Part shown: positions 14,491-20,086 of the stretch, piece by piece | Layout: every line of letters begins with the position of its first letter | Position numbering within the stretch: position 1 is the first letter of the stretch | NCBI GenBank assembly: GCA_013003325.1 | Contig: JABDJU010000300.1 | Coordinates: forward strand, 1-20,086 | Direction of reading: 5' to 3' | DNA length: 20,086 nucleotides | Source: Acidimicrobiales bacterium | GTDB taxonomy: Bacteria; Actinomycetota; Acidimicrobiia; Acidimicrobiales; SZUA-35 | The notes under the pieces: model-generated | Databases searched by the model: none | The model's input: only the letters and a program-made list of their open reading frames with translations | What the model was told of the DNA's origin: nothing | Program-made: the position numbers and the translations under genes

Positions 14491-15303
14491 TCAGTCCTGG
14501 AACGGTTCACGATCATCCACGGTAACCATTACCCCATAGTGGTCGGAGGGATGCAGCCCATCCTCACCGGGGGCGGTGCCGATCAGCTCGGCAGCCAGCG
14601 GGTTGAAAACCGGTTTTTTGCGCGGCCACCCGACCAGGATGTGGTCGAGGCGCCGCCGGGGATAGGCCGCGTCGCGGGCGTTGGAGTTCTCCCTGGTCCA
14701 GGTGTGGCCTGGTCCGTCTCCGACCGCGGCCCACGAGTCGGTGAAGACCAACCGGTCGCCGGCGGGGGGTTCGATCGGTGGGGCGGCCCCGGTGAGACGC
14801 CGCAGTTCGTCGCTGTCGGGAACGGCGTTGAGGTCACCCATCAACAGTGGAATCCGACCCTGCGATTGGCGTTCGGCAAGTTCGGCCAGGATCGGGACGA
14901 GCTGGCGTTGGCGCTGTGCCGAGGCGTCGTATCGCCACTCGAGGTGGGTCACGGCAACCGCCAACGATCCGTTGGGACGATCGATGTTTGCCACCAGTGC
15001 ATTCCGATACCCGGCCGATCGGTCGGGGCCATCGAGATCGATCTGCGCGATCTCGCTCATCGGGTATCGGCTGAGCAATGCGTTACCGAACCCGGCTCGC
15101 TCACCCTGTCGGGTTGTTCCGAACCCTTCGAGCCCGGTGGCGACCCTCAGCCGATCGAGCTGATCGTCGCCGTCGACGCAGTACACCTCCTGAAATGCGC
15201 AGATGTCGACGTCCAGCCGCGCCAGCTCGGCCACGATCAGCTTCTGGCGGTCCTGCCAGCGGTCGCCAAAGCGCCACCAGAGGTTCCACGTGAGCAGGCG
15301 CAC
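14491..15303 (-). CDS. Endonuclease/exonuclease/phosphatase (EEP) family protein
   Basis: A 270-residue metal-dependent phosphoesterase of the DNase I/ExoIII fold. From GTG 15303, it begins VRLLTWNLWWRFGDRW (motif TWN) and contains CAFQEVY (metal-binding Glu), AVTHLEW, LLMGDLNAVPDSDE and HPSDHYGV, the complete EEP catalytic set. No signal peptide is seen, so it is probably cytoplasmic. The substrate could be nucleic acid, a sugar phosphate or a lipid phosphate. The open frame runs upstream to 15477, but that part would be antisense to the CarH-like gene. GTG 15303 is supported by a -10 TATCCT exactly 6 bases upstream and by the fold starting there. It forms an operon with the DUF2510 gene. 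Confidence 0.88.
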   Translation of the reverse strand: MRLLTWNLWWRFGDRWQDRQKLIVAELARLDVDICAFQEVYCVDGDDQLDRLRVATGLEGFGTTRQGERAGFGNALLSRYPMSEIAQIDLDGPDRSAGYRNALVANIDRPNGSLAVAVTHLEWRYDASAQRQRQLVPILAELAERQSQGRIPLLMGDLNAVPDSDELRRLTGAAPPIEPPAGDRLVFTDSWAAVGDGPGHTWTRENSNARDAAYPRRRLDHILVGWPRKKPVFNPLAAELIGTAPGEDGLHPSDHYGVMVTVDDREPFQD

Positions 15304-15363
15304 GCTGCGAGGATACTCACCCGATCCGACACGGCCGGGCACAGCTTCTCTACTGTTTGGCTC
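15304..15363. promoter_or_regulatory. 60-bp divergent promoter with two leaderless starts
   Basis: On the minus strand TATCCT (15315-15310) is 6 bases from the EEP GTG 15303. On the plus strand TACTGT (15351-15356) is 7 bases from the CarH-like GTG 15364. The two promoters must overlap in their upstream parts, so the regulator could control its neighbour from here. Confidence 0.55.
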
Positions 15364-16185
15364 GTGACCGCCGCGCCAAAAACCGACCTCAGCCTGCACG
15401 AGGTGGCCGATCGGCTCGGCGTGCACTACATGACGGCCTACAAGTACGTCCGGGTCGGTGACCTTCCCGCCCGCCAAGATGGGCGCCGGTGGATGGTCGA
15501 TGAGCTCGACCTGGAGGCGTTCCAGAACCAGGACGGATCGACGCCGCCCGGTCCGGCTACGGTGACCGTCGAGGACCTTCGGGTCCGGATGGAAGTGGGA
15601 GACGAAGAGGGCGCCTGGGATCTGTTGGTCTCAGCCGGTGCGCACATCTCGCCCCTTGCGGCCCAGCAGGACCTCATTGCCCCCGCCCTTCGAGAAACCG
15701 GTCAGCGGTGGGCCGATGGTCGAGGCACGATCGCTCAGGAACACATCGCCACCGTCGTCGCCACGCGGCTGATCTCGCGGTTGGGAAACCCGACCCGCCG
15801 GGGACGGCGGGTCGGGACCGTGCTGATCGCATGTCCGCCCGGGGATACCCACACGCTGGCAACGGCGTTCTTCGCCAACTTGGTTCGCGGCGAAGGTGTC
15901 AACGCTGTCGATCTCGGGCGAGCGGCCAGCCCCGAGACCATTCTCGATGCCGCCGATCGTGCCGATGGCAACGTTGCGGTGGCGATCGCGGTGAGCGCAT
16001 CGGGCCTCGAGGCGTCGACGCATGCGTTGGTCCAGGAACTCCGCTCCCACCCCAACATCACTTCGGTTGTCGTGGGCGGGGTAGCGGTGCCCGATGAGGC
16101 GACCGCACTGGCGATGGGAAGTGACTGCTTCTGTGACTCGCCGGAGACGGCGGCCGCTGCGGTAGCCCACGCCGCCAGGGTCTGA
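15364..16185 (+). CDS. CarH-like B12-binding regulator, paralog 2 (excisionase-type HTH)
   Basis: A 273-residue paralog of the regulator at 7270-8139 with the same architecture. The HTH is at 9-53 (LSLHEVADRLGVHYMTAYKYVRVGDLPA, then RRWMVDELDLEAF). The helical cap carries W116-x9-E126-H127, and the Rossmann domain carries GDTHTLA (H163) with VVVGGVAV near the end. All residues that contact cobalamin and its adenosyl group in CarH are therefore present. The recognition helix HYMTxYxxVRxGxLPA is almost identical to paralog 1, so the two may share sites or form mixed oligomers. GTG 15364 is chosen because TACTGT ends 7 bases before it and the open frame further upstream is antisense to the EEP gene. 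Wbl and ferrochelatase genes follow on the same strand. Confidence 0.88.
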   Translation: MTAAPKTDLSLHEVADRLGVHYMTAYKYVRVGDLPARQDGRRWMVDELDLEAFQNQDGSTPPGPATVTVEDLRVRMEVGDEEGAWDLLVSAGAHISPLAAQQDLIAPALRETGQRWADGRGTIAQEHIATVVATRLISRLGNPTRRGRRVGTVLIACPPGDTHTLATAFFANLVRGEGVNAVDLGRAASPETILDAADRADGNVAVAIAVSASGLEASTHALVQELRSHPNITSVVVGGVAVPDEATALAMGSDCFCDSPETAAAAVAHAARV

Positions 16186-16232
16186 CCCCCCAGGCCCCCA
16201 CCCCGCCCGACCAGGTTGTGGTGTGGTTTGGG

Positions 16233-16249
16233 GACCTGTTGCACAGGTC
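16233..16249. promoter_or_regulatory. Inverted repeat just upstream of the Wbl -35 box
   Basis: GACCTGT-TGC-ACAGGTC is a perfect 7-bp inverted repeat ending 3 bases before the -35 hexamer. The position suits an activator site. It could also be a weak terminator for the upstream gene, but no T-tract follows. Confidence 0.5.
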
Positions 16250-16252
16250 ACC

Positions 16253-16281
16253 TTGACACGCATCTTATTTAGCACTAAATT
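16253..16281 (+). promoter_or_regulatory. Strong sigma-70-type promoter of the Wbl gene
   Basis: TTGACA (16253-16258, perfect -35), a 17-bp spacer, and TAAATT (16276-16281, 4/6 to TATAAT). The expected transcription start is about 16288, giving a ~15-base leader with AGGAGG at 16292-16297 and ATG at 16303. It is the best consensus promoter in the window. Confidence 0.75.
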
Positions 16282-16290
16282 AGTGCTAAA
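16268..16290. promoter_or_regulatory. Palindrome / tandem 11-bp repeat overlapping the Wbl -10
   Basis: TTTAGCACTAA-A-TTAGTGCTAAA is a perfect 11-bp inverted repeat with a 1-base centre. The same bases also read as two adjacent 11-bp direct repeats, TAGCACTAAAT (16270-16280) and TAGTGCTAAAT (16281-16291), 9 of 11 identical. It is AT-rich in a GC-rich genome and covers the -10, so a bound protein would block transcription. Confidence 0.75.
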
Positions 16291-16302
16291 TAGGAGGACG
16301 AA

Positions 16303-16695
16303 ATGGATACCGAGTTCGCACTACTTCACGCAGAGACCGACACCGACTGGCGAGATCAAGCGTTGTGCACCGGTATGACGCTGGTCTTCTTCGGACCAGC
16401 CGCCGAGCGCCCCGAACGTCGGGTCGAACGTGAAGCCCTGGCTCGCTCGTTCTGCCGGGCATGCCCGAGCATGCTCCCGTGTCGTAGGGCGGGACGGCTC
16501 AACCGCGAACACGGCATTTGGGGAGGCGAAAACGACGAGGAGCGCGCCGCCGCCGGCTATGCACCCCGCTCCCCCAGTCGTCGCTCGGTCATCAAGGCCC
16601 GCGACAACACACCCCAGGTGCCCGAAGAGCCGGTTGAGCTCCTGTCGATCGACGACGCCCAGTTCGACATGTTCGAACTGGGCGTCTCGATCTGA
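16303..16695 (+). CDS. WhiB-like (Wbl) iron-sulfur transcriptional regulator
   Basis: A 130-residue actinobacterial Wbl protein. The four cluster cysteines are C22 (DQALC), C51 and C54 (FCRAC) and C60 (PSMLPC), a C-x2-C-x5-C spacing normal for a [4Fe-4S] cluster sensitive to O2 and NO. The beta-turn GIWGG is at 71-75, and a basic stretch SPSRRSVIKAR follows for DNA contact. The last ~35 residues are acidic (PEEPVELLSIDDAQFDMFELGVSI), an unusual tail that might contact RNA polymerase. Wbl proteins typically bind sigma region 4. The start has AGGAGG 5 bases upstream. It has its own regulated promoter and lies between the second CarH-like gene and ferrochelatase. Confidence 0.92.
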   Translation: MDTEFALLHAETDTDWRDQALCTGMTLVFFGPAAERPERRVEREALARSFCRACPSMLPCRRAGRLNREHGIWGGENDEERAAAGYAPRSPSRRSVIKARDNTPQVPEEPVELLSIDDAQFDMFELGVSI

Positions 16696-16704
16696 CTAGG
16701 TCGA

Positions 16705-16762
16705 TACCGTCGAAGCCGTGACCGAACGCGGCTGCTGGCCGGGACCCGACCTCAGTGTTTGA
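16705..16762 (+). promoter_or_regulatory. Candidate leaderless 14-codon upstream ORF overlapping hemH start
   Basis: TACCGT (16705-16710) ends 7 bases before GTG 16718. From there a frame encodes VTERGCWPGPDLSV and stops at TGA 16760-16762, overlapping the hemH start GTG 16755 in a different frame. hemH lacks a Shine-Dalgarno sequence, so its translation may depend on termination and reinitiation from this small ORF. Confidence 0.4.
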
Positions 16763-17735
16763 CGCCCTACTTGTTCTGAGCTTCGGCGGACCCGACGGCC
16801 CCGACGACGTGATGCCATTTCTGCGTAACGTCACCGCCGGGCGAAACGTCCCCGACTCACGGCTTGGGGTAGTCGCAGAGCAGTACAACCTCTTTGGAGG
16901 CAAGTCCCCGATCAACGAGCAGAACCGGGCGTTGATCGACGCCCTCCAGACCGAGTTTCAACGCGAAGGTGTAGATCTGCCGATCTACTTCGGCAACCGC
17001 AATTGGCAGCCTTACCTCACCGACACGGTCCGGCGGATGGCGACCGACGGGATCGGCAACGCCTTGGTGCTCACTACCTCGGCGTTCTCCTCCTACAGCG
17101 GCTGCCGCCAGTACCGCGAAGACTTGGCAGCCGCCGCCCACAAGGTGGGCGAGACCGCGCCGGGGCTGCACAAGCTCCGCCTGTTCTACAACCATCCCGG
17201 TTTCATCGAGGCTGTCACGAGCCGGATCGAAGAGGTTGTGCGACCCGGCGATCGCATAGTGTTCACCGCCCACTCGATCCCGGCGTCCATGGCCCGTTGG
17301 TGTGACTACCAAGCCCAGCTGAACGAGATGGCCGAACTGATCGGCGATCGCCTCGGATTCGAATGGGATCTGGCCTACCAGAGCCGTAGCGGTCCACCGC
17401 ACATCCCGTGGCTGGAGCCCGACATCAACGATCACCTCGCCGCTCTCGATGCCGCCGGGATCTCTGCGGTGACCGTGGTGCCTCTGGGGTTCATCAGCGA
17501 CCACATGGAGGTCAAGTTCGATCTCGATGTGCAGGCGGCCGAAACCGCTACCTCTCTGGGGATGTCGCTGCGCCGAGCGCCGACGGTGGGCACTCATCCA
17601 GCATTTGTACGGGCCATCCGCCAGCTCGTGCAGGAAAAGATCGACAGCGCACCGGCGTTGTGGGTTGGGAGAGCGGGCCCCTGGCCCGATCCCTGCCCGG
17701 AGGGCCACTGCCTTGCCCCGCAGGGCGAGAGCTGA
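16755..17735 (+). CDS. hemH: Ferrochelatase (coproporphyrin III-type, actinobacterial)
   Basis: A 326-residue enzyme that inserts ferrous iron into a porphyrin late in heme synthesis; in actinobacteria the substrate is usually coproporphyrin III. It begins FDALLVLSFGGPDGPDDVMPFLRNVTAGRNVP, has SPINEQNRALI, the catalytic H173 in VFTAHSIP, and metal-site E252 in GFISDHMEVKFDLD. The only four cysteines are C117 (YSGCRQY), C183, C314 and C319 (PDPCPEGHC). The first matches a [2Fe-2S] ligand of mycobacterial ferrochelatase, and the C-terminal pair may replace its C-terminal Cys cluster. GTG 16755 is set by the conserved N-terminus; there is no Shine-Dalgarno sequence. It converges with the UbiB-like gene, 12 bp apart. 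Confidence 0.93.
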   Translation: MFDALLVLSFGGPDGPDDVMPFLRNVTAGRNVPDSRLGVVAEQYNLFGGKSPINEQNRALIDALQTEFQREGVDLPIYFGNRNWQPYLTDTVRRMATDGIGNALVLTTSAFSSYSGCRQYREDLAAAAHKVGETAPGLHKLRLFYNHPGFIEAVTSRIEEVVRPGDRIVFTAHSIPASMARWCDYQAQLNEMAELIGDRLGFEWDLAYQSRSGPPHIPWLEPDINDHLAALDAAGISAVTVVPLGFISDHMEVKFDLDVQAAETATSLGMSLRRAPTVGTHPAFVRAIRQLVQEKIDSAPALWVGRAGPWPDPCPEGHCLAPQGES

Positions 17736-17747
17736 GAACCAGCGGCG

Positions 17748-19223
17748 TCAGCGGCGGCCGGTTTCGATCTGCCAGCGCCGAATCTCCTCTCCCATCGGAG
17801 TCGATGGGGTTGCATCCACGAATGGCCACAGCTCCTCGGCGATTCGACGCCAATTCATCTTGGCGTCGAGCTGGGCGAACAGGCCCATCAGCCCGAGGGT
17901 GATCCGTTGGAGAACCACGAACGATGGCGGAACGTTCAGCAGCTTCATCAACGAGCCATGCTCGCTGTTCATGTCGAACAACATGGCGACTCCGTCGGCG
18001 GCGTAGTCGGCATCGATCGCCACCGGCCGATCCTCCATCACATAGCGGTAGTAGAACGAGAAGTACTCGATCACCTCAGCGTCGCTGTGCGGTGCATCGG
18101 GGCTCAGTAGGCCGGCGTCCTCGATCAGCCGCCGGAATGCGGCCGAGTCGTGCTCGAGGACCATGTGTCCGATCAGATCCTCAAACAACTTGGTCTCGTG
18201 GGGCTCGAACTCCTTGACCAAGCCGAAATCGAGGAACGTGACCCGACCGCCGGGCTGAAACAAATAGTTCCCGGGATGGGGATCGCCGTTGAACATGTGC
18301 TCGCGGTAGATGGCGCCGAACGAGAACCGGAACAGGGTCTCGGCCGCCAGGTTCCGTTCGTCCTGGGACCAGGTGGTCACCTCGGGGAACCGGACCCCCT
18401 CGGCCAGCTCGGTCGTCAGCACGCGCCCGGTGGAGTGCTCGTCGAGAACGGCTGGAATCTTGATGTAGGGGTGACCGTGGTAGGCCTCATGAAAGCGACG
18501 CTGCCGAGATGCCTCCAAGGTGTAGTCGAGCTCCTCGATAAGGCGGCTCTTCAGCTCGTCGATGATCGGGCCCTTCTCCAAACCGGGAAACATCGCCGTC
18601 ATCCCGGAAAAGATCCAGTCGGCGTTCTGCAAATCGCTGGCCATTGCATCGGCCACCCCCGGGTACTGCACCTTCACCGCAACCGCCCGATCGTCTCGGG
18701 TGATCGCTCGGTGCACCTGCCCGATCGACGCCGATGCCAGTGGCACCGGATCCCAGTGGGCGAAGACCTGCTCGGGGCGCTTCCCGAGCTCCGCCTCGAT
18801 CATCTGGGCGGCGAGCTCGGCGCTCATCGGAGGGGCATCGTGTTGCAGGCTGGCCAGCGAGGTGCGCACGGTGTCGGGCAGCCCGGTGTCGATGTAACTG
18901 GCCATCTGCCCGATTTTCATCATCGCCCCCTTCATGTGCCCCAGTTCGGCTGCCACATCGTCGGCGGTGCGCAGCTGGAACTCGGTGTCGAGTTCCTCGG
19001 ACCGGGCGGCGTCGGCGAAGATTCGGCGAGCCCGGTACTTGGCGTAGCGGCCACCGCCCTTCACGCCGAGCTTGGCCAGGCGAAGGTTCCGGGCCGCCAG
19101 CCGCTGGTTCGCCACCGGCGCCAGGCCACCATCGGACCGACGGGGCCGACCGACCGCAGCCAGACCGGCGGCCACCAGCCCGATCAGGGCCAACAGCCAG
19201 ACGGGTCGAGGAACCTTGGACAT
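17748..19223 (-). CDS. UbiB/ADCK (ABC1) family atypical kinase
   Basis: A 491-residue atypical protein-kinase-like protein of the family that supports isoprenoid-quinone or lipid metabolism. Residues ~4-25 are a hydrophobic N-terminal segment, probably a membrane anchor. The family-specific KxGQ motif is KIGQ at 103-106, the Ala-rich nucleotide loop is PLASASIGQ at 161-169, and the ATP lysine is K184 in VAVKVQYPG. The catalytic and metal motifs are DPHPGN (D314, N319) and LDFGL (D332). All key residues are intact and the length is normal. ATG 19223 is preferred over TTG 19232 because a -10 TACTCT ends 8 bases upstream. No quinone-synthesis gene is nearby. It is divergent from the small HExxH gene and convergent with hemH. 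Confidence 0.93.
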   Translation of the reverse strand: MSKVPRPVWLLALIGLVAAGLAAVGRPRRSDGGLAPVANQRLAARNLRLAKLGVKGGGRYAKYRARRIFADAARSEELDTEFQLRTADDVAAELGHMKGAMMKIGQMASYIDTGLPDTVRTSLASLQHDAPPMSAELAAQMIEAELGKRPEQVFAHWDPVPLASASIGQVHRAITRDDRAVAVKVQYPGVADAMASDLQNADWIFSGMTAMFPGLEKGPIIDELKSRLIEELDYTLEASRQRRFHEAYHGHPYIKIPAVLDEHSTGRVLTTELAEGVRFPEVTTWSQDERNLAAETLFRFSFGAIYREHMFNGDPHPGNYLFQPGGRVTFLDFGLVKEFEPHETKLFEDLIGHMVLEHDSAAFRRLIEDAGLLSPDAPHSDAEVIEYFSFYYRYVMEDRPVAIDADYAADGVAMLFDMNSEHGSLMKLLNVPPSFVVLQRITLGLMGLFAQLDAKMNWRRIAEELWPFVDATPSTPMGEEIRRWQIETGRR

Positions 19224-19231
19224 AGGGTTCA

Positions 19232-19237
19232 AGAGTA
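19232..19237 (-). promoter_or_regulatory. Candidate -10 element of the UbiB-like gene (leaderless)
   Basis: TACTCT on the minus strand ends 8 bases before ATG 19223, with no Shine-Dalgarno sequence. On the opposite strand TAGGTT (19267-19272) could serve the divergent HExxH gene. Confidence 0.5.
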
Positions 19238-19281
19238 CGAGAGGCGCGGGGTGCCGAGTCGAACGCTAGGTTCGCCTTTGT

Positions 19282-19716
19282 GTGGTCTGTCGTCACAATG
19301 CGATCTGTCGCCTCGGGCTGGGAACCGATGAACCGACTCTGGCGGCGGTGATGGGCCGGCCCCTCACCGATGCGGAACGAAGGAGCTATACCCACGTCGA
19401 TTCGCCGACGAGGGATCGGGCCCGGATCCGCTCACTGCCGTGGCTTCCTGGCAGATTCCAGGGAATCACGCTCGGTCGCAACGTGTTCCTCGCCATCGAA
19501 CAGCCCGACGATGGCACCTCGGGCCTCATCGCCCACGAGTTGGTGCACGTCGAACAGTGGGCCGATCGCCGAGTGTTCGGCTTCTTGGGCTGGTACCTCG
19601 CCGATTTCCTGAGGAATTTGCGCATCGAACGTCATTGGATGAGGGCCTACCGGGCCGTCGAAGCCGAGCGGGAGGCCCGCCGACGAACCCAGGCGTGGGT
19701 CCTGACCCGTCGCTAA
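19282..19716 (+). CDS. Small HExxH protein (DUF4157-like putative metallopeptidase)
   Basis: A 144-residue protein with TLGRNVFLAIEQPDDGTSGLIAHELVHVEQWADRRVFGFLGWYLADF. HELVH (H85, E86, H89) is a gluzincin-type zinc motif; a strand with conserved Thr/Leu-Gly before it and a V-E-Q-W after it resemble DUF4157-type small peptidase domains. The third ligand could be one of the downstream Glu residues (AVEAEREARRR). No signal peptide is visible, but the helix VFGFLGWYLADFL is amphipathic or hydrophobic. The start is uncertain: GTG 19282 gives the longest frame, with GTG 19348 and ATG 19351 as shorter alternatives just before the conserved part. Activity and substrate are unknown. Confidence 0.7.
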   Translation: MVCRHNAICRLGLGTDEPTLAAVMGRPLTDAERRSYTHVDSPTRDRARIRSLPWLPGRFQGITLGRNVFLAIEQPDDGTSGLIAHELVHVEQWADRRVFGFLGWYLADFLRNLRIERHWMRAYRAVEAEREARRRTQAWVLTRR

Positions 19717-19745
19717 CCGTTCGGGTCCCGCAGTGCCAGGGCCAA

Positions 19746-19751
19746 TAGACT
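19746..19751 (+). promoter_or_regulatory. Candidate -10 element of the secreted-protein gene (leaderless)
   Basis: TAGACT ends 6 bases before ATG 19758, so the transcript would begin at or next to the start codon. There is no Shine-Dalgarno sequence. Confidence 0.45.
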
Positions 19752-19757
19752 GCCAGG

Positions 19758-20086
19758 ATGCGAAGAACACTCTGGGCGACGCTCGCGGCATCACTTCTGT
19801 TCGCGATCCTTACATCCAGCGCAACGGCGCAAACGGTCGACATCGAAGCGATCGTCGATCAGATCGAGGCCAGCGGCAGCTTTCTCGAACGGGGCGTGCC
19901 CGCCGAAGCCGACGCCGCAATCCAACGCGCGAACCAGCAGGGAGTCGCGTTCGTACGCCTCGACAACAGCAGCGAGTCGTCGTCGATCGCCGAAGAAGTG
20001 TTTGCCGAGTTGAAGAGCCGTGGCAGCCAGTTCGGCGCCGTCATCGTGCTCACCAACGCCAGCGTCTACGCCCGCGGCGTCGGCAC
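19758..20086 (+). CDS. Secreted protein, N-terminal part (possible TPM/DUF6676-like), cut by window end
   Basis: 109 residues are visible. Residues 1-25 (MRRTLWATLAASLLFAIL..SSATA) are a signal peptide with a likely signal peptidase I site after ATA. The mature part starts QTVDIEAIVDQIEASGSFLERGVPAEADAAIQRANQQGVAFVRLDNS, then ..AEEVFAELKSRGSQFGAVIVLTNASVYARGVG, an alternating helix/strand pattern. This resembles the small TPM-like domains of actinobacterial membrane or secreted proteins (DUF6676 type), but the rest of the protein is outside the window and the assignment is weak. Translation remains open to the edge. Confidence 0.65.
   Translation, partial: MRRTLWATLAASLLFAILTSSATAQTVDIEAIVDQIEASGSFLERGVPAEADAAIQRANQQGVAFVRLDNSSESSSIAEEVFAELKSRGSQFGAVIVLTNASVYARGVG

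Noticed and set aside
14539..15363. N-terminal extension of the second CarH-like frame
   Set aside because: This part is antisense to the EEP gene. The HTH begins right after GTG 15364, which has a proper -10 upstream.
16268..16290. CIRCE element (HrcA heat-shock operator) in the Wbl promoter
   Set aside because: The half-sites TTAGCACT/AGTGCTAA match CIRCE, but the spacing between them is 5 bases instead of the 11 implied by CIRCE's 9-base spacer, and the gene is not a chaperone. A relative of HrcA cannot be fully excluded.
1..20086. tRNA genes, CRISPR array, IS elements, prophage or attachment sites
   Set aside because: No cloverleaf-like stretch, regularly spaced direct repeats, transposase or integrase motifs, or terminal inverted repeats were seen while reading both strands.

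Overview
The window is about 20 kb of high-GC, gene-dense bacterial chromosome. A Wbl (WhiB-like) regulator, a DUF2510 membrane protein, a DUF3097 protein, a mycoredoxin-type redoxin and an actinobacterial-type ferrochelatase all point to Actinobacteria. Two excisionase-HTH/B12-binding regulators and the overall gene mix suggest the class Acidimicrobiia; that finer placement is inference. I see no tRNA, rRNA, CRISPR array, insertion sequence or prophage gene. Accessory content is limited to regulators and small genes.

Layout. 1-1022 (-): partial ABC-F ATPase, divergent from an SGNH/GDSL hydrolase (1054-1797, +). 3454-1802 (-): a HEPN protein with a C-terminal membrane anchor, then DUF3097. 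3633-6884 (+): a membrane GGDEF-EAL c-di-GMP enzyme, an M50 site-2 protease with degenerate CBS-like repeats, and a mycoredoxin-like protein. 6980-8897 (+): a small ribbon-helix-helix protein behind a palindromic operator, a CarH-like B12 regulator, and an FAH-fold hydratase translationally coupled to it. 8950-13444 (+): ParC-like and ParE-like topoisomerase subunits. 15303-13441 (-): an EEP-family nuclease/phosphatase and a DUF2510 membrane protein. 15364-17735 (+): a second CarH-like regulator, a Wbl protein with a strong promoter, and ferrochelatase. 19223-17748 (-): a UbiB/ADCK-type atypical kinase. 19282-20086 (+): a small HExxH protein and the start of a secreted protein.

The most notable content is the pair of B12-binding regulators. 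Both keep the W-x9-EH signature and the DxH histidine that in CarH/LitR photoreceptors contact adenosylcobalamin, but both carry an excisionase/BldC-like HTH instead of a classical MerR domain. The second lies just upstream of a Wbl gene whose promoter holds two tandem 11-bp repeats (also readable as a perfect palindrome) over the -10 region. An 11-bp repeat is the operator geometry known for CarH. Ferrochelatase, which consumes a photosensitising porphyrin, follows. I infer a candidate B12/light-responsive module: CarH-like sensor, Wbl, heme synthesis.

Many genes start 6-8 bases after a TANNNT -10 hexamer with no Shine-Dalgarno sequence, indicating widespread leaderless transcripts. This helps decide several starts.
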